Part shown: positions 34,201 through 40,677 of the stretch, in pieces | How positions within the stretch are numbered: the stretch's first letter is position 1 | Layout of the letters: the number at the start of each line of letters is the position of its first letter | DNA from: Granulosicoccus sp964390335 | GTDB lineage: Bacteria > Pseudomonadota > Gammaproteobacteria > Granulosicoccales > Granulosicoccaceae | Direction: 5' to 3' | Assembly (NCBI GenBank): GCA_964390335.1 | Contig: CAYMHU010000014.1 | Span: 16,547 to 80,546, forward strand | Length of the DNA: 64,000 nucleotides | Program-made: the position numbers and the translations under genes | The notes under the pieces: model-generated | Seen by the model: the letters and a program-made list of their open reading frames with translations, nothing else | Told to the model about the DNA's origin: nothing | Database searches by the model: none

Positions 34201-35417
34201 CGGGTGAAAAAGCTTACATCTACACGGGTATGCGACGTGGCGGTAAGAACCTCTATGCATTCGATGTATCTGATCGAATCAATCCAAAACTTGCATGGGT
34301 TATTGAAGGTGGTAAGGGTGAATTCAGCGAACTCGGACAAACCTGGTCTAAAGCGATACCAACAAAAATCATGTACAACAATCAGGAACTCAATGTTCTG
34401 ATATTCGGTGCAGGTTACGACACCAATCAAGACACGCAATGGATTACCGATCCGGTTACCGGACAACTGATTCGCGCCGCTCGCACACCCGATAGTGTTG
34501 GCCGAGGCTTTTTTATAGTCAACGCCGAAACCGGTGAACGCATTTATAACGTATCTGGTGGCGGAACCGCCGACCAAATTTTTGCCAATATGAATTACTC
34601 AGTACCATCCGACTTACGTATCTTAGATGTTGACTTGGATGGTTTTGCTGATCAGATATATTTTGGCGACATGGGTGGACAGATTTGGCGCTTCGATATT
34701 CAGTCTTATCATCAATCGGGTGAGCTGATGACAGGTGGTGTTATTGCAAATCTGAGTGAAGCTGGCATTGCAGGAGAACGTCGTTTTTACTACGAGCCTG
34801 ATGTGGCTGTCATTTCTGATAACGGTAATAGATTTTTATCAATCAGTATTGGTTCAGGATGGCGTGCTCATCCTCTGGATACCTTTGTTGACGATCAGTT
34901 CTTCATGCTGAAAAATCATAACGTATTCAGTAAACCGAGCGGCTATGGCAAATCGACCGACGGTATCAATTTTGTTCCGGTCGTACCAAGTGACCTTGTT
35001 GATGTAACAACCTACATCGAAGATCAGGAAACCAACGAGTTCGGTTGGAAATTAGATATGACCGCTGGTGGAGAAAAGATTCTGGGTGACAGTGTGACGG
35101 TAAACAACCAGATCATCTTTACCAGTTATCGCCCTGCTCTGGCTGTGGGTGCATGTACAACGGCCATCGGTGGTGGCACGGTCTACACCGTCAGCGTGCT
35201 AGACGGTTCACCGACCATTGATATGAACGAAGATGGTGTCATCGATGAGAAAGATCGTGAAAAAGAGTTGGACCAAGGCGGTATACCGCCGGAGCCAGCT
35301 GCACTGATCACCGAAAATGGCCCTACCGTGCTTGTGGGACCCGAACAACCCATCAAACCTGATTGGGATGACTTAACCCAGCGCACGTTCTGGGTTGATG
35401 TAAGCGACAACGAATAG
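31224..35417 (+). CDS. pilY1: PilY1/PilC-type pilus tip adhesin with split vWA domain and two inserted modules, set 2
   Basis: 1,397 residues. A signal peptide ends before ADDTEVFFGQ. The vWA MIDAS motif DTSGSM lies near residue 56. The rest of the vWA domain (LTATGGTPVVDAYYEASQYM near 515, NHIVFLSDGAATSN near 605) is separated by about 370 residues made of two beta-sandwich modules (about 130-305 and 310-495). Each contains VGLRFNxxxxP, an x-W-x-Gly-Asn turn and aPxLRxxY. The C-terminal propeller carries the calcium loop DTNENVTID near 984 and FGDMGGQIWRFD. A second EF-hand-like loop, DMNEDGVID near 1333, is absent from the larger paralogue. Role as for PilY1: pilus tip adhesin and retraction control. 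It ends the pilin region; a long hairpin follows the stop. Confidence 0.92.
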   Translation: MRRNKSTKGFISNMLAAACAVTLCVSTASADDTEVFFGQVDPNLDIFPNVLFVLDTSGSMNWYDEGATGTRLERMKDALDVILDNTANVNVGIMRFNGSSGGGSVLFPITPIDKEICDQGDCGLITAVSRIGSANDDAEENITNNAVSLGGDILSMGLDDFASNTPQAVGLRFNKINVPQGATITSAWIEFTAHKDDTNATEFVIKGELSDDTVEFGATDGDVSGRPTTAASVNWTPNDWTQGLTYNSEPVTSVLQEIVNQTGWCGGNSLSMIITDTGSGTRAARSFNQSPTDAPALRYTYDTSSIPVGGGCTKKTLVSAINASSDDAEQRTSNGSVNLNSSDLELPRDGNRQQLVGLRFNNVDIPKNAIITEASIEFEVDRTRNGAVSMNIQGQAHDNPPTFQQNRWNISNRARTQTVQWNNLPVVAQNGKMLAENLEPIAQELVNRSGWESGNSMVFIFSRRSGNAFRELESYNGEQANAPKLRIVYRAFVGNADQQTFITARDKLKEVVNGLTATGGTPVVDAYYEASQYMRGDPVDYGTQRGYNRSRYHRVSTPDSYTGGSVYRDSRCTDGNLDHWSCYSEQINGNPVYKSPLKSSCQTNHIVFLSDGAATSNSAAQKVRNLTGVDTCDINLGPEACGQELAHWLNDTDHVAGMIGKQNISTYTIGFNFSGTFLPSLANAGGGSYFQADSAEELVNVFQDILGDVLSVDTSFVAPGATVNQFNRLTHRSDIYFALFKPDTQPTWAGNLKRYTLGIDDATGEVTVMDANTPPQPAVDQESGFFRVDSKSEWSSTTDGNNVSSGGAAEQLTFTSAAPRRVFTYVGSNDAIPNAGINLSSSGNYAVSENNGVLTNEVLAIDTLPMTDAELAAHRENLIKWARGIDVKDENDDSDTTDWRQAMGDPMHARPVIVNYASTGDPLSTIFVGTNEGYLHAIESQFGTEVFSFVPQELLPNFQTFYDNQSSDKHPYGLDGTLSVWTTDTNENVTIDPGEKAYIYTGMRRGGKNLYAFDVSDRINPKLAWVIEGGKGEFSELGQTWSKAIPTKIMYNNQELNVLIFGAGYDTNQDTQWITDPVTGQLIRAARTPDSVGRGFFIVNAETGERIYNVSGGGTADQIFANMNYSVPSDLRILDVDLDGFADQIYFGDMGGQIWRFDIQSYHQSGELMTGGVIANLSEAGIAGERRFYYEPDVAVISDNGNRFLSISIGSGWRAHPLDTFVDDQFFMLKNHNVFSKPSGYGKSTDGINFVPVVPSDLVDVTTYIEDQETNEFGWKLDMTAGGEKILGDSVTVNNQIIFTSYRPALAVGACTTAIGGGTVYTVSVLDGSPTIDMNEDGVIDEKDREKELDQGGIPPEPAALITENGPTVLVGPEQPIKPDWDDLTQRTFWVDVSDNE

Positions 35418-35437
35418 CACGTCTTGTAAGAAACTGC

Positions 35438-35469
35438 CATTACCTGCCCGGACATTCGGGCAGGTAATG
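35438..35469. terminator. Hairpin between convergent pilY1 and znuB
   Basis: A perfect 13-bp stem (35438-35450 with 35457-35469, arm CATTACCTGCCCG) closes a six-base loop, 20 bases after the pilY1 stop. No U-run follows on either strand, so it may act as a bidirectional or Rho-assisted end, or protect the 3' end of the mRNA. Confidence 0.6.
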
Positions 35470-35492
35470 CACATCGGTATTTCTACAAAGCC

Positions 35493-36293
35493 TTATTTCA
35501 CCAAGCGTCGGCTAAAAACAACATTGGCCACTACAAAAACCAGCCCCGCCATAACCACAATACTCGGACCGGTTGGCGTATCTGCTATCACAGACATCCA
35601 TAGACCGCCTGCTACAGAGATCACTCCCAAAACGACCGCTGTCACAGCCATACGTTCTGGTGTATGACTAAATACTCGGGCAGCTGCAGCCGGAATTATT
35701 AATATAGCGGTTATTAGCAGTGCACCCACTAACTTGATTGCCACAGCAACCAATATTGCCAGGCTCATCATTAATATGAGCTGCTCCCGTTCTACATCGA
35801 TACCGCGCGAGACAGATAAGTCTGGACTTAATGTACTGGTAAGCAACGGTGCCCAGCGCCACCATAGTAAAGCGATAACCAAGATAGCACCTATCCAAAT
35901 GATGACAACATCCGTGCTGGTTACGGCCAAAATATCGCCAAACAAATAACTGGATAAATCCAAACGTACACCAGCCAGTTTGGATACAGCCACTAAACCC
36001 AAAGCCAGTGATACATGTGCAGTAACCCCAAGCAAGGTATCAAGTGCGTACGTTCGGCCACTGAGTTTTGCAATGACATAAGCCATGGCCATGGCAACAA
36101 TCAACACCCCAATAAAAGGTGACACAGAAAAGGCGAGCGACAATGCAATCCCGAGTAACGCAGCGTGAGAGGTTGCATCTCCGAAATAAGCCATCCGACG
36201 CCACACGACGAAGCAGCCTAACGGACCGGCTGCCGCTGCCAGCGCACTACCTGCTAAAAAGGCTCTTATGAGGAAATCATCTATCATGATCAA
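35493..36293 (-). CDS. znuB: Zinc ABC transporter permease ZnuB
   Basis: 266 residues with eight or so hydrophobic helices and the ABC-3 family pattern: FLIRAFLAGSALAAAAGPLG, WRRMAYFGDATSHAALLGIAL near residues 30-50 (the ATPase-coupling segment), and VKLVGALLITAILIIPAAAAR. ABC-3 permeases carry Zn2+ or Mn2+. Zinc is favoured by the His-rich partners beside it. The start overlaps the znuC stop by four bases (ATGA), so the two inner-membrane components are translationally coupled. Confidence 0.93.
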   Translation of the reverse strand: MIMIDDFLIRAFLAGSALAAAAGPLGCFVVWRRMAYFGDATSHAALLGIALSLAFSVSPFIGVLIVAMAMAYVIAKLSGRTYALDTLLGVTAHVSLALGLVAVSKLAGVRLDLSSYLFGDILAVTSTDVVIIWIGAILVIALLWWRWAPLLTSTLSPDLSVSRGIDVEREQLILMMSLAILVAVAIKLVGALLITAILIIPAAAARVFSHTPERMAVTAVVLGVISVAGGLWMSVIADTPTGPSIVVMAGLVFVVANVVFSRRLVK

Positions 36294-37033
36294 TCGTGAT
36301 GGTGATGATGGTGGTCGTGGTCATGCTCGTGACGATACAGTGCAAGTGCCCCTTCCGTCCCTAATCCGAACAATGCCCGGTATTCAGGTGCTGCAGATAC
36401 GATTGTCGGGGTGCCTTCACAACATACATGACCATTTAAACAAACGACCCTATCCGACGCGCTCATAACAACGTGTAAGTCATGACTGACCAATACCACC
36501 GCGCAGCCCTGTTGCTGCCTTACCTCATCGAGCAATCGATAAAATGCAGCCTCACCTTGCTGATCCAGACCCTGAGTTGCTTCATCTAATATTAGTATGT
36601 GCGGGTTAGTCAGCAAAGCCTGAGCAAGCAGCACTCGTTGTAATTGACCACCTGATAACGCACTGATCTGACTGTTATGCAGATGCTTCACGCCAATGCG
36701 GTCAATCCATTGCTGTTTAACATCGACAGAATATTGAGTATTTAGCGATAAAAAGCGTTCTACCGTCATTGGTAAGTTAGGGTCTAGGCCAAGTCGCTGC
36801 GGCACATAACCGATACGCAGGCCTACCCTCTTCTTTAAGGTGCCGGAGTCAGGCTTGAGCGCACCTATGAGCAAGCGAACAAAGGTGGACTTACCCGAGC
36901 CGTTGGGACCCAAAATAGTGACGATCTCGCTCTCTCGCACACCAAAATTTATGTTGTGCAAGACCCGATCGTTGCCGTAGCTCACCGATACATTTTTGGT
37001 GGTGATTAGTTCGTCGTTCATGAGTGCACACAT
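36290..37033 (-). CDS. znuC: Zinc ABC transporter ATP-binding protein ZnuC
   Basis: 247 residues. Walker A is GPNGSGKSTFVRLL (about 42-55), the signature is LSGGQLQRVLLAQALL (about 130-145), Walker B is ILILDEATQGLD, and the H-loop is VLVSHDLHVV. The C-terminal tail is extremely His-rich (HEHDHDHHHHHHD), a likely zinc-sensing or storage tail, seen in some ZnuC proteins. Start choice is uncertain: the ATG at 37033 lies inside a 16-bp palindrome, and a second ATG at 37021 would remove four residues. Neither has a good ribosome site. Divergent from znuA. Confidence 0.94.
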   Translation of the reverse strand: MCALMNDELITTKNVSVSYGNDRVLHNINFGVRESEIVTILGPNGSGKSTFVRLLIGALKPDSGTLKKRVGLRIGYVPQRLGLDPNLPMTVERFLSLNTQYSVDVKQQWIDRIGVKHLHNSQISALSGGQLQRVLLAQALLTNPHILILDEATQGLDQQGEAAFYRLLDEVRQQQGCAVVLVSHDLHVVMSASDRVVCLNGHVCCEGTPTIVSAAPEYRALFGLGTEGALALYRHEHDHDHHHHHHD

Positions 37034-37040
37034 GTGTGCA
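37025..37040. promoter_or_regulatory. 16-bp perfect palindrome over the znuC start
   Basis: TGCACACA-TGTGTGCA is fully self-complementary and contains the upstream znuC ATG. It could be an operator or an mRNA structure limiting znuC translation. It is not the AT-rich Zur-box type, so the role is open. Confidence 0.3.
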
Positions 37041-37115
37041 AAGGGGAGCCGTTTTTGACATGGTGAGACGCAAAAGACAGTGTAAGCATAAAGAGCATAA
37101 TCAGGGACATCCTAG

Positions 37116-37132
37116 ATGTAATACAATAGCAT
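37116..37132 (+). promoter_or_regulatory. Imperfect Zur-like AT-rich dyad at the znuA start
   Basis: ATGTAATACAATAGCAT is a partial dyad (ATG..AT.C.AT..CAT) ending on the znuA start codon, in the znuC-znuA divergent gap. Zur operators in proteobacteria are AT-rich dyads in this position, but the match is loose. Confidence 0.25.
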
Positions 37133-38192
37133 GAAACCTCTTATTGCCTGTGAGTCTCAACTCCTTGACATGAAAATTTATCAGCTACTCATCAGGCAAT
37201 TTGCTCAGATACTGCGTGGGCAATTCACCAGAAGACTCAAACCGACACGATGCGTTCTTAGCTGCCAATGCTCTATTGCATTTATCATTCTGATCCACCC
37301 TTATGCGGTTCATGCCAGCAACACGCAGCTAACTATTATCACGGATATTGCCCCAGTGCATTCACTGACATCGATGATTATGGGTGAAACCGGTACTCCA
37401 CATTTACTGGTACCACCAACTCAGTCACCACATCATTTTTCGTTAAAACCGTCTCAGGCCCAGCTACTGTCTTCGGCGCACTTGGCAATTTTCATTGATG
37501 ACGAATTCACACCTCCATTAACACGACAAATGAATGCGACTAACAACGATATAACTCGTTTAGAACTGAATTCGATACTGACCGGCTTGTCATCTGCTGA
37601 CATGGTCGAAGCTGACATGGGCGAGCACCATAAACATGACGATACGCTACACAATAAGGAACACAATGAAGTTAATCAACACGACGATCTTCATACCTGG
37701 TTAAACCCGAACAACGCCATTGTCTGGTTACAGCATATAGCTCAAACTCTATCCGAATTAGATCCAGACAATACAGATACATACAATCGCAACGCCCAAC
37801 ATGCAATCTCTCAACTCAACGTGCTGAATGAAAACCTGACTCAACTGTTACAGGGCGTCCGCAACGAACCCTATCTGGTTTATCACGACGCCTACCAACA
37901 CTTTGCAGCGGCATTTAAACTCACGAAGGCTGAATCAATCGCTATTAGCGATGCGCGTAAGCCGGGGGCACGACGACTATCCGCCATGCGAAAAAAAGCT
38001 CGCACTGTGACTTGCGTGTTCGCAGAGAACCAACACAGCGATGCCTTGGTAAACACGGTGACCGTCGGCCTCGATGTCAAACGCGGCGAACTCGACCCCA
38101 TTGGTAGTAACTTAGATCGAGGTCCTGATTTGTACATTGAGCTATTGACACAGTTGGCAGAAAGCTTTAATGCTTGTCTGAGCAAGAAATAG
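37131..38192 (+). CDS. znuA: Zinc ABC transporter periplasmic binding protein ZnuA
   Basis: 353 residues, with an unusually long N-terminal region (about 45 residues) before the hydrophobic signal core CSIAFIILIHPYAVHA. The true start may be the ATG at codon 14 or later. The mature protein is of the cluster A-I metal-binding class: ITDIAPVHSLTSMIMG, the first His ligand in TQSPHHFSLKPSQAQLL, a His/Asp-rich loop (EHHKHDDTLHNKEHNE) typical of zinc rather than manganese receptors, HTWLNPNNAI with a further His, and VYHDAYQHFAAAF. It delivers Zn2+ to ZnuBC. Divergent from znuCB, with which it shares the regulatory gap. Confidence 0.92.
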   Translation: MKPLIACESQLLDMKIYQLLIRQFAQILRGQFTRRLKPTRCVLSCQCSIAFIILIHPYAVHASNTQLTIITDIAPVHSLTSMIMGETGTPHLLVPPTQSPHHFSLKPSQAQLLSSAHLAIFIDDEFTPPLTRQMNATNNDITRLELNSILTGLSSADMVEADMGEHHKHDDTLHNKEHNEVNQHDDLHTWLNPNNAIVWLQHIAQTLSELDPDNTDTYNRNAQHAISQLNVLNENLTQLLQGVRNEPYLVYHDAYQHFAAAFKLTKAESIAISDARKPGARRLSAMRKKARTVTCVFAENQHSDALVNTVTVGLDVKRGELDPIGSNLDRGPDLYIELLTQLAESFNACLSKK

Positions 38193-38257
38193 CGTATTCA
38201 AAAATGTAAAATTAAAGCATGGTGCACGCACTCGTGCGCGCACACTAGGAGTAAAAG

Positions 38258-38458
38258 ATGGATAAGCGTTTATTAGACGTACTGGTATGCCCGGTAACCA
38301 AGGGCAGTCTTACCCTTAAAAACTCGGAGTTATGGAGTAGCGCTGCAGGTCTTGCTTACCCCATTCAAGATGGCATACCTAAGCTGATTGAATCTGAAGC
38401 GCGCCAATTAGAAAGCGACGAAATAAGTCAATTAAAAGATGAAAAGAAGAAGTTATAG
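38258..38458 (+). CDS. Trm112/YcaR-family small protein
   Basis: 66 residues with AGGAG upstream. It matches the short YcaR/Trm112-like family: MDKRLLDVLVCPVTKGSL, then GLAYPIQDGIPKLIESEAR. As in many proteobacterial members, CPxC is replaced by CPVT, so a full zinc ribbon is not formed. Eukaryotic and archaeal relatives activate methyltransferases; the bacterial role is not settled. In other genomes it sits by lpxK or kdsB, but here it stands alone after znuA. Confidence 0.85.
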   Translation: MDKRLLDVLVCPVTKGSLTLKNSELWSSAAGLAYPIQDGIPKLIESEARQLESDEISQLKDEKKKL

Positions 38459-38523
38459 CCGGATTCAATCTCAATCGAGACCAATCCGACATTATTTAAA
38501 TTGCCCGCATATCCACACACAGC

Positions 38524-38557
38524 CTATCCATTAACCGATTGTTTGGTTAATGGATAG
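38524..38557. terminator. Bidirectional-type hairpin after the Trm112-like gene
   Basis: A perfect 13-bp stem (38524-38536 with 38545-38557, arm CTATCCATTAACC) closes an eight-base loop between convergent genes. No U-tract follows, so efficiency as an intrinsic terminator is doubtful. Confidence 0.5.
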
Positions 38558-38573
38558 CTAGTCATCATCCAGC

Positions 38574-39245
38574 TCAGTAAATTCGGACCGTTACCACGTC
38601 TGACACTGTTTCGATAGACGCTTTCGAATTACCTACCATCTTACGCATTTGCAAGTAGACTTTTTTACTGTCGTTCAACTCGCCAACCAGTGCAATTTGA
38701 TCTGAGTATCGTTTCCACCCTGCACCATCAAAGTTTTCATTGGCACTGATGCGATAGTGGCTCGGCTCCCCAGTAACATTCGGTTGCAAAACCGTGCGAC
38801 TCGCGCCGTTAGTTACCGCAATATCTCGAACCGTTATGCTAGGCGGGTTAGGCATTGCTTCAGCCAAAGTGCTGCCAGCACGACACCGTGGTCCGGGAAC
38901 ACCTTCCTTTAATTTAACTTCTTTCAAAATATTAAATCCGCGTGCAGGCTCGCTGGTACGTACACCCGTGAAACGATCTTTCGATACGGTCACCAACAGT
39001 GGAACATTGGGTACGTCCACCATTACGTTACCGCTGGTATCGGTAAACTGAGCTGCAAACTGCTTGTAGTCACCTTGCAACCCAATGCACACAGCAGCGC
39101 CAGCCACCGGCACACCATTCTGGTCGACGACACGAACGCCAAATTTTGCGGCATTGACTGGACTTACAAGAGCGCAAGCCAGCAAGAGCGCTGCACCCAA
39201 CATTGGTTTTTTATATTTGCTCACTCGGCAAGACATAGCTTTCAT
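38574..39245 (-). CDS. Secreted protein with carboxypeptidase-regulatory-like beta-sandwich domain
   Basis: 223 residues from the ATG at 39245, which has GGGGA eight bases upstream; a longer frame lacks this. A signal peptide (MLGAALLLACALVSPVNA) precedes a first domain (about 30-110): FGVRVVDQNGVPVAGAAVCIG, TDTSGNVMVDVPNVPLLVTV and KDRFTGV. This is the look of a carboxypeptidase-regulatory or transthyretin-like fold. The second half (about 130-223) has SHYRISANENFDGAGWKRY and VYLQMRK, resembling an Ig-like or fibronectin-type sandwich. No catalytic motif. Probably a periplasmic or surface structural protein; function not recognised. Isolated and convergent with the Trm112 gene. Confidence 0.7.
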   Translation of the reverse strand: MKAMSCRVSKYKKPMLGAALLLACALVSPVNAAKFGVRVVDQNGVPVAGAAVCIGLQGDYKQFAAQFTDTSGNVMVDVPNVPLLVTVSKDRFTGVRTSEPARGFNILKEVKLKEGVPGPRCRAGSTLAEAMPNPPSITVRDIAVTNGASRTVLQPNVTGEPSHYRISANENFDGAGWKRYSDQIALVGELNDSKKVYLQMRKMVGNSKASIETVSDVVTVRIY

Positions 39246-39471
39246 AGTGTGTTCCCCACAAGACTCAATAAGCAGCGTATACCCGACACGGGGCACGCCG
39301 CAGTTAAGCCTATTTCACCGCATCGCGGCTTAAAGGGGTGGGAGTTGAGTCACAGAAGCCAAACTGAAAATGTCGGCTGGGTACAAACTTTAGCAATAAA
39401 AACTCAAGATGAGCGATGTAATGAACTCAGTTTTTATAAGTGTAGACACACCGTGCCAAATAGCGGCGTAC

Positions 39472-40059
39472 TTAGCCTTGTTCCCAGCTTCTGATTTCGC
39501 CTGTGTCCAAGTGCACAAATCCAGAGGTAGCATAGTAACCCACACCACCACGTCGTAGTTTCAATGCCGCATCGCGTATCGTTTTAGCGCGATATCCGCG
39601 AATTTGAATATCGACAGCTCTGCCTTCCATATGCAAGCTTTTAAGCGCAACAGCACTTGATCGTTTGCGCAACTTAGCGTTGGTTTCAGGTGTGCGATAA
39701 CCCGATAAAACCATGATGCGTTCGTCAGTTTCCAACAGGGAGTAGATGTCGTACAAGTCGTCGATTAATTGCTTATCGATGTCAATTTGTTTATTGGCAC
39801 GATGATCGCGCATCAAGTAGTTGATCTGCTGCAATGCTTCGTGTTTGTAATACCCGTTACTCCAATACACGACATCCAACTTTTCCCATGTATGGGCGTT
39901 GATGAGTCGAAGCTTACGTTCTGGCCCGTAGGTTGGAGCCGTGAGCGCTGACGCCCACGCTGCCGGCGCGGCCAAAGAACCGGCAAGTAACGATACTTTC
40001 GCTGAATGAGCCAGCAAACGCCGGCGGCTTAAATTCGGCTTTGAATCAAACGAATTCAT
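39472..40059 (-). CDS. Tat-exported YcbK/DUF882 M15-type peptidoglycan peptidase-like protein
   Basis: 195 residues. A twin-arginine signal (SRRRLLAHSAK followed by a hydrophobic stretch ending AAPAAWASA) replaces a Sec signal. The body is the DUF882/peptidase M15 fold: LRLINAHTWEKLDVVYW, VLSGYRTPETNAKLR, SLHMEGRAVDIQIRG with the zinc His and Asp, and GGVGYYATSGFVHLDTG with the final His. E. coli YcbK is the close model; family members cleave or bind cell-wall peptides. Zn loading in the cytoplasm would explain Tat export (inference). Preceded by a plausible sigma70 promoter. Confidence 0.9.
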   Translation of the reverse strand: MNSFDSKPNLSRRRLLAHSAKVSLLAGSLAAPAAWASALTAPTYGPERKLRLINAHTWEKLDVVYWSNGYYKHEALQQINYLMRDHRANKQIDIDKQLIDDLYDIYSLLETDERIMVLSGYRTPETNAKLRKRSSAVALKSLHMEGRAVDIQIRGYRAKTIRDAALKLRRGGVGYYATSGFVHLDTGEIRSWEQG

Positions 40060-40096
40060 GGATATTCCACTAACAACTTGGTTTTGTTATGTTTTT

Positions 40097-40123
40097 ATTT
40101 TATTTGAGCGCACATGGCGTCAA
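40097..40123 (-). promoter_or_regulatory. Possible sigma70 promoter of the YcbK-like gene
   Basis: On the minus strand TTGACG (40123-40118) and TAAAAT (40102-40097), each 5 of 6 to consensus, are separated by 15 bases. It would start transcription about 30 bases before the ATG at 40059. The spacer is short, so tentative. Confidence 0.4.
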
Positions 40124-40200
40124 TAACAGGACACATTGTGCCACATTTCTGCAGAATTGTTGCGGTATGCATGACCTACAAAAGGGTAACGTACACTAGC

Positions 40201-40677
40201 CTAGATGTACTCGACCTTCAAAATTTCATATTCAATCACGCCTTTTGGCGTTTTGACATCAACTTCATCGCCTTCCATCTTGCCGATCAGCGCTTTGGCT
40301 ACAGGTGAGCCGAAAGAGATCCGATTGGCTTTCAGATCAGCTTCATCATCACCCACAATTTGGTACGTGATTTCTTCGTCGGATTCAATGTCCATGAGCG
40401 TGACGGTCGATCCAAAAATGACCTTCCCGGTAGGCTCCATAGACGCCACATCAATGACCTGGGCGTTGGACAACTTGGCTTCTACTTCTTTTATACGACC
40501 TTCGATAAAACTTTGCTGGTCACGCGCCGCATGGTATTCAGCGTTCTCTTTTAAATCACCGTGCGCGCGAGCCTCCGCAATAGCATCAATGATTCGCGGT
40601 CGCTGGACTGACTTTAAATCGGCGAGCTCTGCGCGCAAACTTTCCTCACCACGTTTGGTAAGAGGGACCTTATTCAT
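40201..40677 (-). CDS. greA: Transcription elongation factor GreA
   Basis: 158 residues, standard length. The N-terminal antiparallel coiled coil (VPLTKRGEESLRAEL, then IAEARAHGDLKENAEYHAAR with the acidic tip residues Asp and Glu that position Mg2+) is followed by the C-terminal FKBP-like domain (YQIVGDDEADLKANRISFGSPVAKALIG). GreA enters the RNA polymerase secondary channel and stimulates cleavage of backtracked transcripts. Its start overlaps the carB stop (ATGA), making carA-carB-greA one operon, an order common in gammaproteobacteria. Confidence 0.97.
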   Translation of the reverse strand: MNKVPLTKRGEESLRAELADLKSVQRPRIIDAIAEARAHGDLKENAEYHAARDQQSFIEGRIKEVEAKLSNAQVIDVASMEPTGKVIFGSTVTLMDIESDEEITYQIVGDDEADLKANRISFGSPVAKALIGKMEGDEVDVKTPKGVIEYEILKVEYI

